A stretch of 64,000 nucleotides of DNA. Source: Cladorhizidae sp. MBARI D1340-BT2. Lineage: Eukaryota > Porifera > Demospongiae > Poecilosclerida > Cladorhizidae. Each line of letters opens with the position of its first letter. The first letter of the stretch is position 1. Shown in pieces: positions 11,410-23,447 of this stretch. The notes beneath the pieces are model-generated. The model was not told where the DNA came from and did no database searches. It saw only the letters and a list, made by a program, of their open reading frames with translations. The position numbers were made by a program, and so were the translations under genes. The DNA lies in assembly GCA_028752905.1 (NCBI GenBank), contig JAQNBH010000006.1:25533811-25597810 (forward strand), in the 5' to 3' direction.

Positions 11410-13955
11410 GGAAAACTTGGAAAACCATATATATGTATGTATGTATGTATTCAATTGTAGGTTCACCTGTAAAAAATAAGAACTCCTCCTCCTACTAGGC
11501 TTATTAAATTTGGAATTGTAAGAGAAAACAACCTAGTTGCAGGAAGAACTGGCTGCATAGACAAGTGAGAATTGCTACTCAGGCTAAAAACAGACTATGC
11601 TTATAAAGAAGCTAATATGTTTCAATATTCTGTGGGTTTACTCTGGAAGCCACTGGTATAAATATGGTCTGTACTGAAATCTCAAAATAGTTAACTGAAA
11701 TCATTATAGAAATAATTATAGATTTTATATTGGGGTATAATGAATACATTTTCATTTCACAGGAATTCCTTCCCAAAATAGCAACCAGGCCTCTGTCCAC
11801 ACCGAGTCAACCAAGTAGTTGGCCATGAATGCTCAGTTTGGCTTTAGGATTTGTGTGTTTGACGTGTGTATGTATATGCATGTGTGAGAAATAACATTAC
11901 CTTGTTCAACCTTTGTATTTTAACCGTCCTAATGTATAATGTTTGAGATAAGAGATTGGAGGCTCATGCATGAAGAAACTTGGACAATAAATCAGGTATT
12001 AGCTACAACCAGCATCAACTCAATCAGCAGACAAAACATAGATATTTTTTGCCAATTAATTCTGAAAGACAGTTTATGAATTCCCTTAATATCATACTTT
12101 AGCTCTATCTAGCAAGATAATAATGATAGCTAGCTACACATTGAAAGTTAGTTGTGTTCAAAATCAATTATAACTGTAGTTAATTATTTATTGCTAGCTA
12201 CTGCTCGGCATCATCCACCATTCAGACACTTCCTTAGGCTCAGGTAAAGCTTCTATAGTCGATCTGTCCAAGTTTCTACAAGGAAGGGAGCACCACAATA
12301 CTATGCCTCTAACTCAACCTTAAAGAATGCCTTAGCGGTCTAGAAGCTTAAAACAGACAAAGTGTGACATAGTATATAGAATGGAGCACTTAAAATAGCT
12401 GTAAGAAAGCTATAGCTACAACCTCATTTGTAGTTTAACTACTGCATTGTACTAGGCAGGATCCACAGAAAGAAAATAATCCTCAGATTAAATAAACACT
12501 AACTTTCCAAGCATACACAGCTTAGGTTAGCACATTCTTTTATTGTTTTCAGTACAGCACTTGCCTCTAGAGTTCTGCAAGAAAACTTTAGCTACAAACC
12601 ACAGCTCTATTAGTAGCTGCACTGATCCAGGTTAGGACCAAAGAAGGAAGTCTACTGATGAAAAATACAATGCTAGCTCTCCTGGAGGCCAACAGATTCA
12701 GCGTTATCTAGCTATGGAAGTGTGATTAATGGGAAAATGGTGGTCATGTGTATATGAGCAGATTCTTGTGTGCATGTCCATACTAAAATGATAGCTACAT
12801 GCACAGACATTTTTTTCAGCAGAGCAGCTTGCTGATTTTTGCCTGGATAAATAAAGGGAAAAAAAATCAGAGAGAAAAGTCAAAGTGTGCTTCTGAAACA
12901 GCAGAATAACGAGAATTGAAATTAGAAGGGAAGAGTGACAGTAAAAGGCATGGGAGAAGCACAGCAGCCCACAATGGATATGCTTCCTTGGGATCAGGTA
13001 AAGCTTCTGATATCTTAAAAATGGATGTTTAAGTTCCATTTGGATACTCTAGGTATGAAAGGTTTGCTAAACTGGAAATAATCATCACGGATAACGGCCT
13101 TGCTAAACTGGAAATGATCGTCGTGCTCAATATCGAGGAGGTTTCTCCTCCAAGCCTTTGCTATCTGTAAGCTTCAATATTTCTACCTATAACAGTACAA
13201 GCAATACAATTTTATGACATCAATAATTTACAGATCAGTGTATAGTGTTAGGCCTGCACTTGGAGTAGTAGAATACCTAAAGCAATGTGATCTAGGCTTG
13301 CAATAATGCTAAGAATTAAATTTTTGTCTGTATTGGTAATCATGCTAAAAGTAATTGTCCATCTCTCCATCAGACATTAACTTGCAACACAATCCTTGCT
13401 TCATTTGTAGTATTTTTTAATTAATCACTCTGGTGATGGGAGGGTTAAATTTATAATGAAGGTGAATGTCATCATGACTACCAGATGAATAACGCTTAAG
13501 TAGTGTTGTTCTTGATCCTCTCTTTCTTTAAAACTTCAAAGTGGTCGACTTAAGTTTCAGCCAAGTCTACCTGTAACCAACCGAGTTCAGTCTATTCAAC
13601 AAGTGGCTACTGCTATAGCTATTCAACTTCAATAAATGTTCAACTTAGTACAATTCTAGACAACTAGCTAGACTGTGTTAAGAGTTCAGATAGATTTAAA
13701 TATATTAAGAGGATAAATAAATAAGATATAGAAGACACAGCAAAAGACAAAACAACTCAACTGTTCTCACACAAGTTACTCCGACTGCTGTTATGACTAC
13801 TGTTCTGACATGCATACAATTTGAATAATCATACATTACTAAGACTACAGGTAAATACATGGTATTATACATGTTATAGCATGCCAGTAGCTAACTAATT
13901 TTTACTACATGCCCACATACAGCTGGTTAGTATTGTACTAATGCACTTGTCTCTC
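11410..13955. other. No gene recognised
   Basis: Contains a short (ATGT)n run at 11427-11450. Related non-coding stretches occur near 12205-12310 and 12970-13010, both with 'caggtaaagcttct', and a similar block lies at 9140-9240. No domain-bearing ORF was seen on either strand. Confidence 0.5.
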
Positions 13956-13959
13956 TGGC

Positions 13960-14900
13960 TCTGCCACACTACCAATGTATCTACATCCCTACTTGTCTCC
14001 TTTCATTGTTATTTGTCACAGGATATTATGCACTGGGCGATCACTACACACACCCACTCAAATCATACATCAGAGCACACTCTATTGTGAGCATTTGTTA
14101 CTTACAAAGCACAATTATGTTGCATACACAGACTGAAGAGACACAAACCTTTCATTCTCGGCATGTGTTCATCATATTGACGTAAAAACATTAGTGTTTT
14201 AAATAAGCTAGACTTGTAGAGTATTAGGCTACTTATGTCAAGGGAATTAATTTGTTAACAGTACCTAAAATCTCAAATATGTAAAATAACATGAACCTCT
14301 CAGTATTCACATACCAGGATTTTCATAGACTTGTTCACCAGAAAAGGATTGAGTCTGAAAGTTAAAACAATCACTGTAAAATTAAGCAAGCAAACACTAC
14401 GATAGAGTATTGGCTCACATGTCTGGATGGTGGTGATGGAAGACCTGATGTCCTAAGTTTTGGACCACCACTTATAGGCAATCCAGGATCTAAAGTTTGA
14501 GTATATATCAAGAATGTATTCATACTATGTAGGGACAATAAATCAGAGCTTATCCTTGGTGGCACAATAATCAACAAAGTACAGTGCATTTATAAAGAAT
14601 AAGTGGAAAAACTGTCAATATTATAAGACTTTGAAAGGAGATGAATGTCTTCCAACTTTCACCTACCTCCATTGTAACACACTCTCTGCCCAGAGCTGTT
14701 TTAACTTTACACCAATACACAATGAACACAAGCTGACTACATCTTATACACTATATTTATCGGAACTTCTTCATCAGAATGTTGGAAAAAATTATACAAG
14801 TTCTAAAATGCTACAGCTGTAGAGCAGTAGGAGGCTAGAGCATGTAGCTGCTGATTCAGCTCTCAGATTAGCTCCACACATACAATTCAAATTATTGTGT
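13960..14900. repeat. Partial third copy of the duplicated block
   Basis: Matches parts of 200-1750 and of 15500-16700. Shared marks are 'atattatgcactgggcg' near 14025, the Tyr exon at 14315 and the linker exon at 14419, followed by the same downstream intron sequence. Confidence 0.65.
14315..14489 (-). CDS. YxxP exon pair 4 (linker 14419-14489, YENP exon 14315-14354)
   Basis: The best-preserved pair. The linker (71 nt, TTTAG to GTGAGC) reads D-P-G-L-P-I-S-G-G-P-K-L-R-T-S-G-L-P-S-P. The Tyr exon (40 nt, CAG to GTATGT) reads T-Q-S-F-S-G-E-Q-V-Y-E-N-P-G. Phases match the other pairs, and both exons are free of stops in the joined frame. Confidence 0.55.
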
Positions 14901-15858
14901 TTATGTTCTTTAACAATTTTAGTTTGTTATGGATAGACTTAAAATAAATTTCCTGGATTTTTTTAAATGTCCACCAGGCACTATCATAGTGAAGTATCAT
15001 GGTAAGCTGGAATTCCTTTTTGAGGAAGAAACCACCATCAGGATGCTAAGAAACTGCTTAAATAAGTTAGAGCTAAGACATGATTTTTTTATATCAACCT
15101 CCATTTAATATAGAGATTACCAGTGCAATACCTGGCTATAAAGATACATACCTACCCTAAGGGAAATAAAGGGAGTCGAACTACTCACTCGCCTTGAACA
15201 TCTAAGGTGGGTGCTTGAATTATGAAATTTGAATGTTGATTGTAAAATGCACACCCTGTGTTACCATTCCAATGAAGATAGAAGTCAGTTAGCTCTAGGT
15301 GAGGATTTGCTGGTTGTGTTACCATTGCAATAAAGTTAGAGGTTAGTTAGCCCTAGGTGAGGATTTGCTGGTTATTTTATGTCTAGCTGGTGCCTCTACT
15401 TTAGCTAAGGCATTATTGATCCCCTCATTGATTAAAACTATCAAGTAGTCGACTTCAGGTTCAACAAAGTCAACCAATGGATTTTTATTGCTAACTTTCC
15501 TTCTATCTTTGCTATCTGTCACATACTATGATGCACTGGGCGGTCGCTACAAGCATCCAGTCATCAGAGAAAATTGCATAGTGGATACTTGTAATGTAGA
15601 AGGTGCTGACTATGTTCCTATGCAAACTGAAGTGCAAATTTAATGTTTGTGAGATGATCTGAGAAAAATAGGTTATCAATAGACACAATCTTTCATATGA
15701 CATATTTCTCAGCATGTATTCATATTGATGTAAATCTCACAGATGTTCTAATCAAGCTATCCTATACATTATTAGGGCAATGACATTACAAAATTTCTTT
15801 ATTTGTTCGGAGAGAATTTTGTCATAAACACCTCATCTAAACAGTACTCCAAACATAC

Positions 15859-15971
15859 CAGGAATTTCATAGGCTTGCTCACCAGTCAAGGATAGAGCTA
15901 TTGGCTCACATGTATGGCTGGAAGACCATCTCCTGAGAGGCCAAATGTTGGAACATCATTTGTAGGCAATC
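15859..15971 (-). pseudogene. YxxP exon pair 5, intron almost deleted
   Basis: The linker exon (15910-15971, 62 nt) reads G-L-P-T-N-D-V-P-T-F-G-L-S-G-D-G-L-P, with donor GTGAGC. The Tyr exon (15859-15898) reads A-L-S-L-T-G-E-Q-A-Y-E-I-P-G and still has its GTATGT donor. Only 11 nt separate the two exons, so the intron and the Tyr-exon acceptor have been lost. The pair cannot be spliced as in the other copies. Confidence 0.5.
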
Positions 15972-16164
15972 CTGGATAAAAAATGGGACATTTTAGAATG
16001 AGTTTATACTGTGTGCATACTAAGCTAATTCAATCAATGTTTGGTGCCATACTAGAGTTGTGTAGTTTTATTTATTTTATTTTATTTATTTTGTGTAAAA
16101 ATTATCCACATGGAAAAATAAACAGATTGAATAAATCCAGTATTCCAAACTAAGTTACACCTAC

Positions 16165-16330
16165 CGAGATTCTCACTGGCTTGCTCATCAAGGAAGGAAG
16201 GAGTCTCAAAAATAAAACATTCATTAAATCAAGAAAATACAACAATAGAGTATCCACCTCTATGGATCTTTTGAATGGAAGACCTCTGATGTCCCAATAT
16301 TTGTACCAGCACTTGTAGGCAATCCAGGGT
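16165..16330 (-). pseudogene. YxxP-type exon pair 6, decayed
   Basis: The Tyr exon copy (16165-16204, 40 nt, donor GTAGGT) reads T-P-S-F-L-D-E-Q-A-S-E-N-L-G, so Tyr is Ser and Pro is Leu. The linker copy (about 16258-16330) still reads G-L-P-T-S-A-G-T-N-I-G-T-S, but its TTTAG acceptor has become TTTAC and the GTGAGC donor is gone. Confidence 0.4.
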
Positions 16331-18137
16331 GTAAAGTTACAGTAAACAAAATATAAATCAAGAATGCATTCATACTATATATGTAGGGATAATAAATCAC
16401 AGCTGTATCGTGGTCCTCTAAATAATAAAGTGCGTACATATATAAAGAACAGGTGGACAAACTGTCAGAATTACATGATATTAAAAGAAGTCAATGATTT
16501 CCATTTTTCACCACATACATCCTAAATATATTATCAGTCTCCAGAGCTCCAAGTTTCTGTTTAACTTGACACTAATACACAATGAACATTAGCTGAGAAA
16601 AATGAGAGTTAAAAAACACATCTCATGGTATATATATATTTCTTGGCAATTCTTCATCTGATGTTTGTCAAAAGTTATAGAAGTTCTAAAACTGCTAGGG
16701 CATTAGAGTAGTAGGTATCTAGGGCTAGAGGCTCCTATTGATGACAAGTACAAACTTTGGCTTTCTATTTCAAAAAGGTTGTGATAAATAACTGAATACC
16801 AAAAATTATGGTGATCTTGGTGGTCTTGGCTTCAGTTCAGGCTCTCGAGAGTGGCTCACCAGCAGCCAGGGAAGTCCATTCCGATTCAACTGCTAATATT
16901 CTGGTGCCAGGCAGCGCAATGAATGGTACAAGTAGTCGGAGATTCTGTGATTGTGTTTTAATATGGCTGGCAATATTGCTTAACATGTTTCTAGTGCTTC
17001 TACTAGAACTGGATCCTTGCCTTTCCATAACGAGCCTCACAACCAAGTTAATATTTTGGCCCAAGCAACCTTTTTGAAAAAGACAGTGTTAGGATAATTC
17101 CAGACGACTTAGTTCCTTTCGTAGCAGTGGCTTAATTTTGAAGGTCGGGTGCCCTGTTATTTTTGCTTGACAGTTGTGACAAGGATAGTCCATGAAGGCT
17201 TGAATCTCTAATGCTATTTAAATAAGAATGGAATTGCTAACTGGATAATATTTATATCTTTATGCAAGCATACAGTCAGGTAGGTAATTATTACTTGTAG
17301 TTATATATATGGAAATGCAATAGTTTACTACAAGCAGCATAAACAGATGCAGTATCACAAGCATTCTGTGTAGTATTAGCTACCTGCACAACAACATGCA
17401 ATTTAAGTGACATGTAGCAGTTCTTAGCAATGGCTACTAAACCATCATTCCTCGAATTCTTTCCTAGACAGGGATTTGGAATCAGCAGCCACAACGACCA
17501 TAGTGATAGGAATTCTTATAAGTTGCTGAAGTTTATGAGGGAAGATGATTCCAAGATATAAGCAGTAAAAAAAATTATAATTAAGCATGCTAGCTTGTAA
17601 AAAATAGAACACTACATCCATCATCAGTGTTTGGATGAGCTATTGAGAATAATGACTTGAGTATACAGAGAAGGATGCTGGGGACCTGTAAGTATTATGC
17701 AAATATTGATTCTTGTGATGTGTGCAACCAATGCTACAAGAACTATCTCTAATTGCATGAAAGATAATGAAGATCTACTTACACTAACCATAAAGCAAGA
17801 GAGCATTATATTTTGTAAAAAAATTTGATCATAGGCATTTTTGTAAACATTGAGACAACGTTTTGCTGATGTCTCAAAGTATAAATGCACAGGGTTAATA
17901 ATATTTATTACCACAATGCCCGGACCATTGTGTCAGTACCTACTCCATAGAACACTTGTGGCACTGCCTTTCTATATACTGCTTGAAGGCAATTGTTGCA
18001 TCTCGCCAATTACAATATATATGTTATCCGCAAACCTGGAATTTGCTCAATCCTAGGATCGCGTAAGCCAATTCCTGATCACCAATCAGATCGAATCAAG
18101 TTTGCTCCCACGTGGGAAGAGGTTGTAGGAAGGAGAA

Positions 18138-21100
18138 ATGGAAGGAGAGAATGCCTATGATGATTGTCTTCTGCAAACCTTTCTTTCTGGAAGGAACCTT
18201 GGAAGCAAAACCATATCAAGAACAAAGGGACAAGCTGTTGTCAAATTTCTGAAAGGGGAGATGGCGAACAGTGATTCTAAATTCAATTTTTGGGTGAAAC
18301 AATTTTTTTTAAAACTTTTGGAGTACCCTGCTCTTGGGCTTAAGGATGTACTTTGTATACCAGGAAAGAAAAGGTATGATTCAACCCAAATAGCCAGTGA
18401 TATATTTTGTGAGACATATTTTGTTGTTAGACAGGTCTCCTTATTTTATAAGTTTAAAGCTACAAGTCAAGTGCCAATCTATTTGAAGGCCTGGACGATA
18501 ATAACAAAGACAAAACTTGGTTTAATTGATCGAAATCCAGTAGCCATTCGCTTCATGAGCCAGACCCTTTACTGAATCGCAGTTATACAGTGTCGTTTTA
18601 ATCTAATCTTTTTTCAGGATGAGAATGACTCCTCCATCCTTGGACATTATCGGAGAGTGGTTTACATTGAAGAGTTTCATACTATTTTGAATAGAGTGCA
18701 CTGTGATGTTCAAGTTCATATGGGCTATGAAAAGACTCTAGCCGAGGTACAGAATGTCTATCATTTCTATATCAAAACAGATTCTATGCATGTGATCTTG
18801 TGTTTGAAATGTAGCCCTTGATGCATGCTCTCATTTTGGCACTCAAATATTGTAGGTACAGTGTAGCTCTACTGGTTGAACACCTAAAGATAGCACCTGA
18901 GATTGAAAATTGTGACTGACTGTCAGTTATATAAGCTGTGCATAATATGAGTATTGCTCATGTCAACCATAAAATGTTTTTAATCAGGTGTCCATGAATA
19001 TTTGAATTGAGGTCCTGACATAAGGTTGCTACCTCTAACTTTTATATGGTTTTGGTAAGTGCAAACATACAATTTGTCATATCCAAATTCAATTGAGTCC
19101 AAGGACTGTGCAGCGTAGCATATGAGTAAAACACTACTATTGTAGTAACCTCCAATTGACTTTTAGTTAAAAATTGGAACACACAGGAAGTTACATTTTG
19201 GACACAATAAAACACTCGCTATGAAGTATGTTGACGTTTGGATGTTATGAATCCTTATGTTGCACCCATTTCCTATTTTATATCGGTTTGACCTACATCC
19301 TTTTAATAGTAGCAAAAACATGGGTGTGTGCATTTAGATTTACATTGTCCGTTTCATCCACTAGATAGAGCAAGCATACACCTCTCAGCTTTTTAATGTT
19401 GAATATCTAAATACCCATGGGTTAATCCTGTTGTTTTAGTATGTGGTAAACAACCAGCGACATTTTATAATAGTGATCTGTTTTGGTTATCAATGCAAAA
19501 TGCTGGTAATTCAATTCTCTGTCTTCACCATACTCCCTCTAGATTTCTTCGAACTATGCGTGTCTACCAAGATCTGTTGTGGAGAAGTACGTTCAAATAT
19601 GTAATGTGTGTAACCTTGAGAAGCCACAAAACAGTGCCCCACTTAAACCTATCATTTCTTCTGGGTTTATCACTCGAGGACAGGTAATATTATTAGTACC
19701 AAATATGTTGGTATTTAGTATTGTCTTATTTAGGTGGATTTGATTGACATGCGACATAGACCAGACGACCGCCATAACTGGATTGGCCACTACTTGTATA
19801 ATTGGTCCAAATTCCATGTACTGTTTGCTCTTGAGCACAAGAGTGCAATTGAGGTGGCTAAAAACTTGTCCAGTCGTGTTTTTGCATATTTCGGTGTTCC
19901 CAAGGTTTGTGTGACCCATAATTGATTATTAATGGTTACAGCATGCTTGAGTGTTCCTATGTATAGATATTTCAATCTGATAACGGAAGAGAATTTGTCA
20001 ATCATATCATAGACAAACTGGTGAAGACCTGGCCGGGGAAAGCCACCATCATAAACGGTCGACCAAGACACCCTTAATCATAGGGTCTAGTGGAACGTGC
20101 AAATGCTAAAGTTGAAGAACTTCTTGCATGTCGGTTTGAACAGAATGAATGTGATATGGCATGGTCACATTGGTTACCTGAAATTCAGTGTATGTTTGAT
20201 TTTCATAATAGTGTTTCATAAACAATAGTGATTCATAAACAACTATAATTGGTGACTGTATGATACTATAAAAGAAGATACCATAAATATGTAATCTAGC
20301 TGAACTTTTCATGGTAATGGTGATTGATAGGTTATAGATGAGTGTTTAGTACAGCCATTGTAGTACTAATATGGGCATCCTGATGGCAGCATGAACTTCA
20401 CATACTTGGTCATCTCTGCTTTTTTTGGTATGTGTATGTATACTACTAGATCAACTGAATACATGTGTTCATGAAACCATGAAGTGTACTCCATACGAAT
20501 TGGGATACGGACAACCACCACATAGCGGTGTATTTCCAGGTACTAATCTAGGGTCAGTAATGGAGGAAGATATCGCAGACTTGATCAATGAAACTGAGCC
20601 TATGGAACATGTATCAGCAGACAAAAGTTCTACTCCTCTACCTTGTTCAGATGATCCAAGCTCTGCTGAACACTCCTCACCATCTGTCCCTCACTGTAGT
20701 GAACCTCATTGCACAGAGATTGATATCAGAAATAAGCAAAGTAAAACAATTTTAGACCTTTTAATATTTCTAATCCAGGGTCAGTAAAATGGAGAGTAAA
20801 ACAATTTTAGACATTCTATTTTAATACCAAATAAACATTGCACAGAGCTTTCCTTGTGTTGAGACTTGAGAGTGAAAACACAAGTAAATTACTTTTCGCA
20901 ATCCCATTATATAACATTTTGATGATGTAATAAACATTTTATTAAAAATATTTCTTCAGGTACTCCATTGGCAACAAGCCAAAAGCATAGCAAACGAAGA
21001 AAGGAAGCTGATAGAAACTATCGATTGAATGCTGAAAGAATGGTGAAACAATACAGTAAACGGAAACGCCATGCTGTTGAACCATTTGCTGTTGGGGTTT

Positions 21101-22498
21101 TAGTCAGCATTCAAATCCCACGAATCGACAGAGCATCAACTGATTTTCGACGGATACCATGTGTAATAGTTGTTGTCTCTGGTACCAAGAGACCTGTGTA
21201 TCGCCTACGTTGTCAATATGGGGTATTGAAAAACTGTGCTTATGATGGACAACTTGAGCGGTATTCTGGCAAAGTCGAGCTTTCACCAAATGACTGGAAA
21301 ATGGAATCCTTTTTGTCTCTACGAGAAACTGCACTGCTCTTTAACCCTAAGAATGCCTATTATGGTAACTCATGTGGTTGCAAAGGTGGATGCAAAAACT
21401 CTCATTGCTCTTGTAAGAAAGCCAGAAAGTTGTGCACCAAAAGATGTCATACTGGATTACCTTGCTTTAACAGTGACAAGAAAGGATTCCATGATGGTGT
21501 TGTTTGTGGGTAGTGCCATCACCAGAGCTACTGGCTTACCTGTGGAAACAAAAGTTGTCGATGATGTCAAACTTGTATGTAGTTCTGTAAGTGGATCCAA
21601 GCCTGATAGTAGTGTTGTGGGTGGTACTGTCAGTAGAGCTACTAAAGACCAAAAAAATGACGATGATGTTGAACTTCTAGATAGTTCTGTCAGTGATGAT
21701 AGAAAGCCTGGACTAGTTATTGTTGATCACTACCCTGATATAACAGTCCCACCAATGTGGATCCCAGACCTAGTAGAAGATTGTGACATGATTCTTAATG
21801 GAAACTGGTTAGTGGATTCCCATATGTATGCCTCTCAGAAACTTCTCAAAAAAGTACTTCTCTCCATCAATGGATTGCAAGCTACTACTGTGGTCTCTAA
21901 TCTTAGCACTGACGTTATTCAGAGTCATGCAGTCTAGATTTTGAACAGTCAAAACAACCACTGGATCTGCATTGAGCTGAGCAAGGAAGATAATAGTGAA
22001 GTTAAGGTATATGATAGTCTTTACAATCGTTTGCCTCAATCAACTTCTGAACAGATAGCTGCACTTGTATTTTCAAGGAATAAAACGATCACAGCAAGGT
22101 TTATGAACATTCAGCAGCAGACCAATGGTAATGACTGTGGAGTTTTTGCTATTGCTTGTGCAGTAGCCCTCTGTTATGGTGAAGATCCAGCCAAGGATAT
22201 CTCCAAAATGAGATGTCACCTCGTAAATTGTTTCGAGTCACGTAAAATGCTACCTTTTCCTGGTAAAACTGTTACAAACCTCTCTCCGGCAATCGAACCA
22301 TTTCAAACAATCGAACTGTACTGCGTCTGCCGAATGCCATGGAACAAAAGTAGGATGGCAGAATGTTCAAAATGTGGGGAGTGGTACCATGACAAGTGCA
22401 TCAAGATTCCCAGAGTTGTATTTCGATCAGAAGATATGGATTGGACACCCACAATACAAATCTCAGGTTTTAATTGCCCATGGGCTTGCAGTATATAA
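18138..22498 (+). pseudogene. Ginger-like DDE integrase with CXC, Ulp1 protease and PHD domains
   Basis: Phase-matched blocks: 18138-18434, 18618-18746, 19543-19683, 19734-19904, 19967-20189, 20450-20740, 20960-about 21510, then a shifted frame to 22498. In order they give an N-terminal region; an H2C2 zinc finger (V-H-M-G-Y-E-K-T, then C-N-V-C); and an rve integrase core with D (V-D-L-I-D-M-R), D (S-D-N-G-R-E-F) and E (L-V-E-R-A-N). Next come a basic linker, a tesmin-like cysteine block (C-G-C-K-G-G-C-K, C-S-C-K-K-A), a Ulp1/C48 protease with H (N-H-W-I-C-I), D (V-Y-D-S-L-Y) and C (G-N-D-C-G), and a C-terminal PHD finger (Y-C-V-C...C-S-K-C...W-Y-H-D-K-C). Damage is TAA at 20075, TAG at 20081, TAG at 21935 and one frameshift near 21500. 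Ginger cut-and-paste transposons, relatives of gypsy integrases, are known to carry such extra domains. No terminal repeats were identified. A domesticated KRBA2-like gene is the alternative. Confidence 0.85.
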
Positions 22499-22982
22499 TT
22501 ACAGTAATGTAAATTGTTTGAACATATATGTAAGCTTTAAGCACGATTCTCTAAGATATAATTTTATGCAAATCTTTTTATGAATGCTAAAAATGATTTT
22601 TTACCCCAGTTCCAAATGAATAGCATACTCACATGGAAAATGAACAGACAGGTCAATAGGCAACATATAAAAAAGACGTTAGTCATAATTATGCACTTGA
22701 AACAAGTCTTTCCTCAGATATTACTTATGAAAAGCAGCATAATGGGCCGTCCCCATTGATCATGACTCTTCAAAATTGAATGATGATACATACTTAATAA
22801 TCTGCCTACCAAGTTTTGCAATGATCCTCCGAGACAGTCATACATACAAATGCACAAACAGACATGAGCAGAAACAAAATCCTGCCATGCACGCTTGTGG
22901 CCATCACCTCCCACATATCCATGTTATGTACATACAGAAATAAATGTCTGGACACCATGCCATATATAGTATGATTGCTTAC

Positions 22983-23342
22983 CATATCTTGATTCATAGT
23001 GAATCAAGTCCTTCTTCAGATCAGTGATAGTGTGAGAGTTCTCCGAAACTTGCTCCTTCAGATCAACGACATTTTGAGAGCTCTCTGAAAGTTCTTCCTT
23101 CAGATCAGTGACACTTTGAGAGCTCTCTAAAAGTTGCTTCTTCAGATCAACGATACTTTGAGAGTTCTTTGAAAGTTGCTCTTTCAGATCAATGAACACT
23201 TTGAGAGCTCTCTGAAAGTTCTTCCTTCAGATCAATGACACTTTGAGAGCTCTCTGAAAGTTCTTCCTTCAGATCAACGACACTTTGAGAGCTCTCTGAA
23301 AGTTGCTTCTATCAAGGACTCTTTTAGAGCTCTCCAACTCCA
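22983..23342 (-). CDS. Coiled-coil exon made of 14-residue repeats
   Basis: Lies between an acceptor TTTTTCAATAG (just above 23342) and a donor GTAAGC (below 22983). The downstream part reads as D-L-K-E-E-L-S-E-S-S-Q-S-V-V-like units, each 14 residues or exactly two heptads, with Leu/Val at the hydrophobic positions. About five units are in frame (23199 down to 22983). Further copies at 23200-23310 are in another frame because of an extra base or two near 23195. The protein family is not recognised; long structural or adaptor coiled coils look like this. Confidence 0.5.
22985..23310. repeat. 42-bp minisatellite (codes two heptads per unit)
   Basis: On the plus strand the units share 'cttcagatcaacgacacttt' and 'gagagctctctgaaagtt', with about 8 copies. 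The array coincides with the coiled-coil exon above. Confidence 0.85.
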
Positions 23343-23395
23343 CTATTGAAAAACTCAGATTAAACTGGTTCTTTGATCATCAGTATGAAGCTCAC

Positions 23396-23447
23396 CTTCG
23401 AGTCGCTTTCGGTTTTCAGTAGCACGGTCACGTTTACGTTGCTCTGC
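23396..23447 (-). CDS. Small basic exon upstream of the coiled-coil exon
   Basis: 52 nt between the acceptor GATATAG and the donor GTGAGC. It reads A-E-Q-R-K-R-D-R-A-T-E-N-R-K-R-L-E, a charged helix. It sits 54 nt upstream of the coiled-coil exon on the same strand and probably belongs to the same gene; an intron that short would be unusual outside compact genomes. Confidence 0.4.

Larger units (their letters stand above)
15203..18023. repeat. Segmental duplication, copy 2 (matches 1-3165)
   Basis: Direct-orientation copy of the window's first 3.2 kb, carrying two YxxP exon pairs. Its end near 18023 lies about 115 bp before the start of the Ginger-like gene, so that element may have inserted at or near the duplication edge. 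Confidence 0.75.

Noticed and set aside
16808..17077. 89-codon ORF with signal-peptide-like and membrane-like stretches
   Set aside because: The counterpart at 1979-2230 does not keep these features; treated as non-coding duplicated DNA.
18024..18060. Possible left terminus of the Ginger-like element ('tgttatccgc')
   Set aside because: No reverse-complement partner seen after 22498, so the terminus is not supported.
22985..23310. Regular repeat array considered as CRISPR-like
   Set aside because: There are no unique spacers; the repeats are contiguous and code for coiled-coil units in eukaryotic DNA.
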